From positions 1 through 64,000 of the forward strand of contig BDDD01001477.1 of NCBI GenBank assembly GCA_001972305.1: 64,000 nucleotides of DNA, given 5' to 3'. The position numbers were made by a program, and so were the translations under genes. Position 1 is the stretch's first letter. Every line of letters starts with the position of its first letter. The notes below the pieces were generated by a model, which was given only the letters and a program-made list of their open reading frames with translations, searched no databases and was not told where the DNA came from. The stretch is from Cephalotus follicularis (Eukaryota > Streptophyta > Magnoliopsida > Oxalidales > Cephalotaceae). This document shows, one piece after another, positions 61,081-64,000 of this stretch.

Positions 61081-63417
61081 GAGAGCAACAGGTTGATATC
61101 TTCAGTTGTGTCTCCTTTAAGAATTGTACGAACTTTGGTGGTGTCGCCTCATAAACCTAGATTTACAAGGGCAAAAACCATTGAATTAGTGGTGATGTCG
61201 AATGCTCGAAACTCCGAGGTGAGTAACAAATTTATGAGTTCTAGTTTTCCTTATCTAGTGGATCTCTTTCCTTTGTAATTTGTATTCGGGATTCTATGAT
61301 TCTATATAGAGTAAATTACTGTATGATTATTGTATACGACTAAACTTAGCATATTCTATTATTGACGACTTTTCTCGACTTTCCCTTAAACATTACAAGG
61401 AACTAGTATGATTGATTTGTCGTTACATCCCATTTCAGTCTTAAGAAATTGTGCTTCTAACATGTAATTAAGTATAGGTGCTTCTTTGCAATTTTTATTA
61501 AACAATTAAAATGGTAAGATAATGCAAGAAGTGCTCTTAATCAAAGAGTCACGAGCTTATGATTGCTTGTAATGTGCTTCTTATCAAGTCAATTGCATAC
61601 TACAAAATGGTAGGTTTTTTTTGCTTAGAGGGACGCGTCACAGGCTTGCACTCAGTACTCTTCTTACCATAGGCTATAGATGTATTTTCATCTTACAATA
61701 TGAAAAATTTATACAAAAATAATGTCCCTGACCTATATTTGCTTCACTTAGAACAATTTATGCTTGAATTTTTTTGTCATTTTAAACCATCATATAGATG
61801 TTGACTGCCAAAACCGATAGCTAATAAACCAAGCTGCGTCAGCAGCATATAGGCTTAATTGAGAAACAAGTAAATCTCCCAAATGACATTTTGCGAGGTC
61901 AAGGATTGCATATTGCGAATTAACTTGAAAAGAATGAATGCCTGGTAAGCTTGGACTAGACTGTATAACTTCTGTCCTGATCTTTTTCTTGACAGGGAGT
62001 ACAAGGCTTTCTTTTTCAAGAATTTCTTCAATCTATCAACCAACCATTACTTGAATCGGAAGTGCAGCAGTCGATATGTAGTGCTCCAGTGACTTTCGAC
62101 CAAGATAAATTTTCTGGGCTAATCGCTGGGCTTGGTGGTAGAGAGAAGGCAGCTCCATCTTCAGCTCATGTGCAAAAAGTGGCGAGTGTGAGGAATGAAC
62201 CCTTAAGGATCAGATCCCTTAATGAGGGAGATCAAGAAAGTACTTCATTTCCTGTTTGTCATAAGCAGAAAGGTAAATGTCAGAATCTTTTGACAAGTGA
62301 TACTTCATCCAGTGGTGTACAGGATGGTGAGCAGGATGCCTTAGAGATGTTTAAAAGTGCATTGGCAATGTGCTCACCGCCGCCATTTGAACTTGACACA
62401 TATAGAGAATTTGATGGACCGATATATGATATCCCCTTTTATACGAGGGTTACTGAGTCTTCCAGCTCTTTATCCTCCTTTAACTGTTCGGGGAAGTTGT
62501 CTCTGGCATATAATACAGAGGATACCGAGCACCGTATTGGACAGAGGAGAGAGATAAAAGCGCTTACAATTCCATCTCTTAAGGATGCTAACCAAGTGAT
62601 TGGTCAGAGCAAACAGAACAAACTGTTTGATGAAAGGGGTGAAAAACTAAATTGGACTCCAGGGATCACAGGTTATGATCAAGTACCGAAATGGCTTCAA
62701 GCAACTAATGCACAAGTAAATGCTCTGGCGGCTCACATTTCCTATAAAGGATTCCACAATACTACACCACTCGGGAAAAATATGTTGGGATCTATGGAAA
62801 CTGCTCCTGATGCGTCTCTTAGAGCAGGAAGAATATCTGCTCCGTCAGAAAGAAATGAATATTTTAACAGCATTCCTGCTGCTCCCTCTAGAAATGAGAA
62901 CTGGTTGGAAGGTGGCGGGTCATTTTTTAATCGTGATAATGGGGACCATCTATCTTTGAAAAGAGCCCGAAATTATATTGATTCTCAATATTCAGGGTGC
63001 TCAGAACCACTTCTAGCAACTCAGAGATTAGTGAGGATGGCTCCACCTACCATCCCATCTCAGAAGTTTGGCTCTCCTCCCACTGTCCATGATTGGTCCA
63101 ATTCTGCTCTAGAAGGACGGGTATCTGATTTATACTGCATTTTTGCCTCATGAAGCTCATCTGTTTTATTTTTTGTGATAAAATTACTTCTTATATGATT
63201 TTTGCAGGCTGATAAATTTGTGCAAGGAGATATAGCTGTCTCTGGTGCAGATCCCCTGTTTCTTGTATCACCAAATCCTGGAAGTTCAAATAGCATGTTA
63301 GCTGATGCAAAGAATATTTCACTTGGTGCTGCTGAATCTTACAGGAATATAATTTCTCAGTATGCAAGAAGACCCACAACTTCTGAGACAAAAATGTCTG
63401 CTATCATTCAAAGAAAG
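61081..63417 (+). CDS. Unidentified plant protein, at least three exons, 5' and 3' ends uncertain
   Basis: I do not recognise this gene. Three consecutive segments join in one frame with good splice sites. They are: from about 61,081 (acceptor uncertain; 61,092 or 61,106 also possible) to 61,218 with donor GAG/GTGAGT; 61,996-63,120; and 63,208-63,417 with donor AAG/GTACAT. They encode roughly 490 residues: a basic piece (SPLRIVRTLVVSPHKPRFTR), then GVQGFLFQEFLQSINQPLL and a long Ser-rich, probably disordered region with DALEMFKSALAMCSPPPFEL and PIYDIPFYTRV. There is no enzyme motif or membrane segment. An upstream exon at 60,163-60,178 (MYTPQ) and one around 60,490-60,535 (MDGLLDEVIFSKDFT) are possible. 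No stop is reached after the last donor, so the gene probably continues beyond the window. Confidence 0.6.
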
Positions 63418-64000
63418 GTACATTTCTAGGACTTGATAACTTGTTTGAGCTGTAATTGTAGATTTGAAGTGTTCAAAGGAGGCGTCCAATATTTTTTCCT
63501 GTGCAAGGAATCTGTTATTAGCTATTTCCCTACTCTATATATACTGAGAGAGAAGGGCACACTGAGAGAGAAGGGCACAACTCAGTTCAAAGGAACTAAG
63601 TTTGGGTTACGCTTAGTATTGGGGAATGGAAATAAAGGGAAGATGCAGGAATATCCTAGGATAATGAGGAAATTTATTATGCATGATCAATTTCCACTTA
63701 CATTTCAAGGTAAAACAATCAGCATGAAGAAATTCAAGAATTGCATTCCATACGTCATTTTATGGAACCGCATGGTCGCTGTTTCTGGATTGGCTTCGAT
63801 TGTTCTGGGATTCATGTACATGTTCCAGACTTCCAGTTGTTGGATGATTTATGCCGACATCATGTCAAATGAAGGAACATTATATTGTTGAAAATAAAAA
63901 AAGATCATATGCGATATTATAACACAATAATTAATGAGTAATGATCGTACATGATTGAGACATGTTCAACTGTGCAGTGGAATATCAAAATCAGTGCGAT
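63418..64000 (+). other. Likely intron of the unidentified gene, with a short tandem duplication
   Basis: Follows the donor at 63,417. ACTGAGAGAGAAGGGCAC occurs twice in tandem (about 63,543-63,578). An ORF to 63,891 lies here, but its composition and lack of splice context do not support coding. No downstream exon is identified before the window ends. Confidence 0.4.

Noticed and set aside
63433-63891. 152-codon plus ORF with a hydrophobic stretch
   Set aside because: Follows a good splice donor, starts without context, contains a tandem duplication, and lacks similarity to anything recognised. More likely intronic.
1-64000. tRNA, rRNA or organelle-derived insert
   Set aside because: No cloverleaf with A/B boxes and no rRNA or plastid/mitochondrial gene segment was recognised by eye; a dedicated scan would be more sensitive.

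Overview
This window is nuclear DNA of a eudicot plant, probably a woody species with a moderate repeat load. The basis is intron-rich genes for plant-only proteins (thylakoid Tat subunit, cuticle BAHD acyltransferase, SRC2-like C2 protein), AT-rich intergenic DNA, and plant-type Ty3/Gypsy elements of the Tat lineage. I cannot name the species from sequence alone.

Layout. 1-521 is the end of an LTR running off the left edge. 0.5-6.3 kb is AT-rich intergenic DNA with a MITE candidate. 6.6-10.0 kb (+) is HCF106/TATB in six exons. Tail to tail with it, 10.5-16.2 kb (-) is MTB, the plant METTL14 homologue, in six coding exons plus a likely 5'UTR intron. 16.56-19.74 kb is an unusually long element, probably a solo LTR, with TGTAA...TTACA ends. 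20.9-25.8 kb is a nest of four LTR insertions of one family; three are solo LTRs with perfect 5-bp target duplications. 27.2-29.7 kb (-) is DCR, a BAHD acyltransferase of cutin formation, in two exons. 31.4-32.1 kb is a fold-back element. A 57-base assembly gap lies at 35,161. Another solo LTR lies at 35.9-36.4 kb. 37.2-38.1 kb (-) is a single-exon SRC2-like C2-domain gene. 39.7-50.4 kb looks like an older hAT-like element, carrying four 105-bp tandem repeats, split by a complete 9.4-kb Tat-lineage retrotransposon (40,899-50,276, minus strand, target duplication ATTTC). 53.5-57.1 kb (+) is fibrillarin in seven exons, with a candidate box C/D snoRNA in intron 5. 60-63.4 kb (+) is an unrecognised, probably incomplete gene with an E2F-like site upstream.

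The genes do not form a pathway. HCF106 works in thylakoid protein export, MTB in mRNA m6A writing, DCR in the cuticle, SRC2-like in stress or membrane signalling, and fibrillarin in rRNA 2'-O-methylation. The fibrillarin locus does couple two parts of one machine: its intron appears to carry a guide RNA of the kind its protein uses.

The most distinctive repeat signal is the Tat LTR family. It has one nearly complete copy, killed by five in-frame stops that each fit one C-to-T change plus two frameshifts, and seven further LTR copies (one cut by the window edge). They share a short hairpin in the presumed RNA leader and a G-box near the LTR end. One copy has a seven-unit minisatellite upstream of its TATA box. 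I found no clear evidence of a wholly novel biological system.
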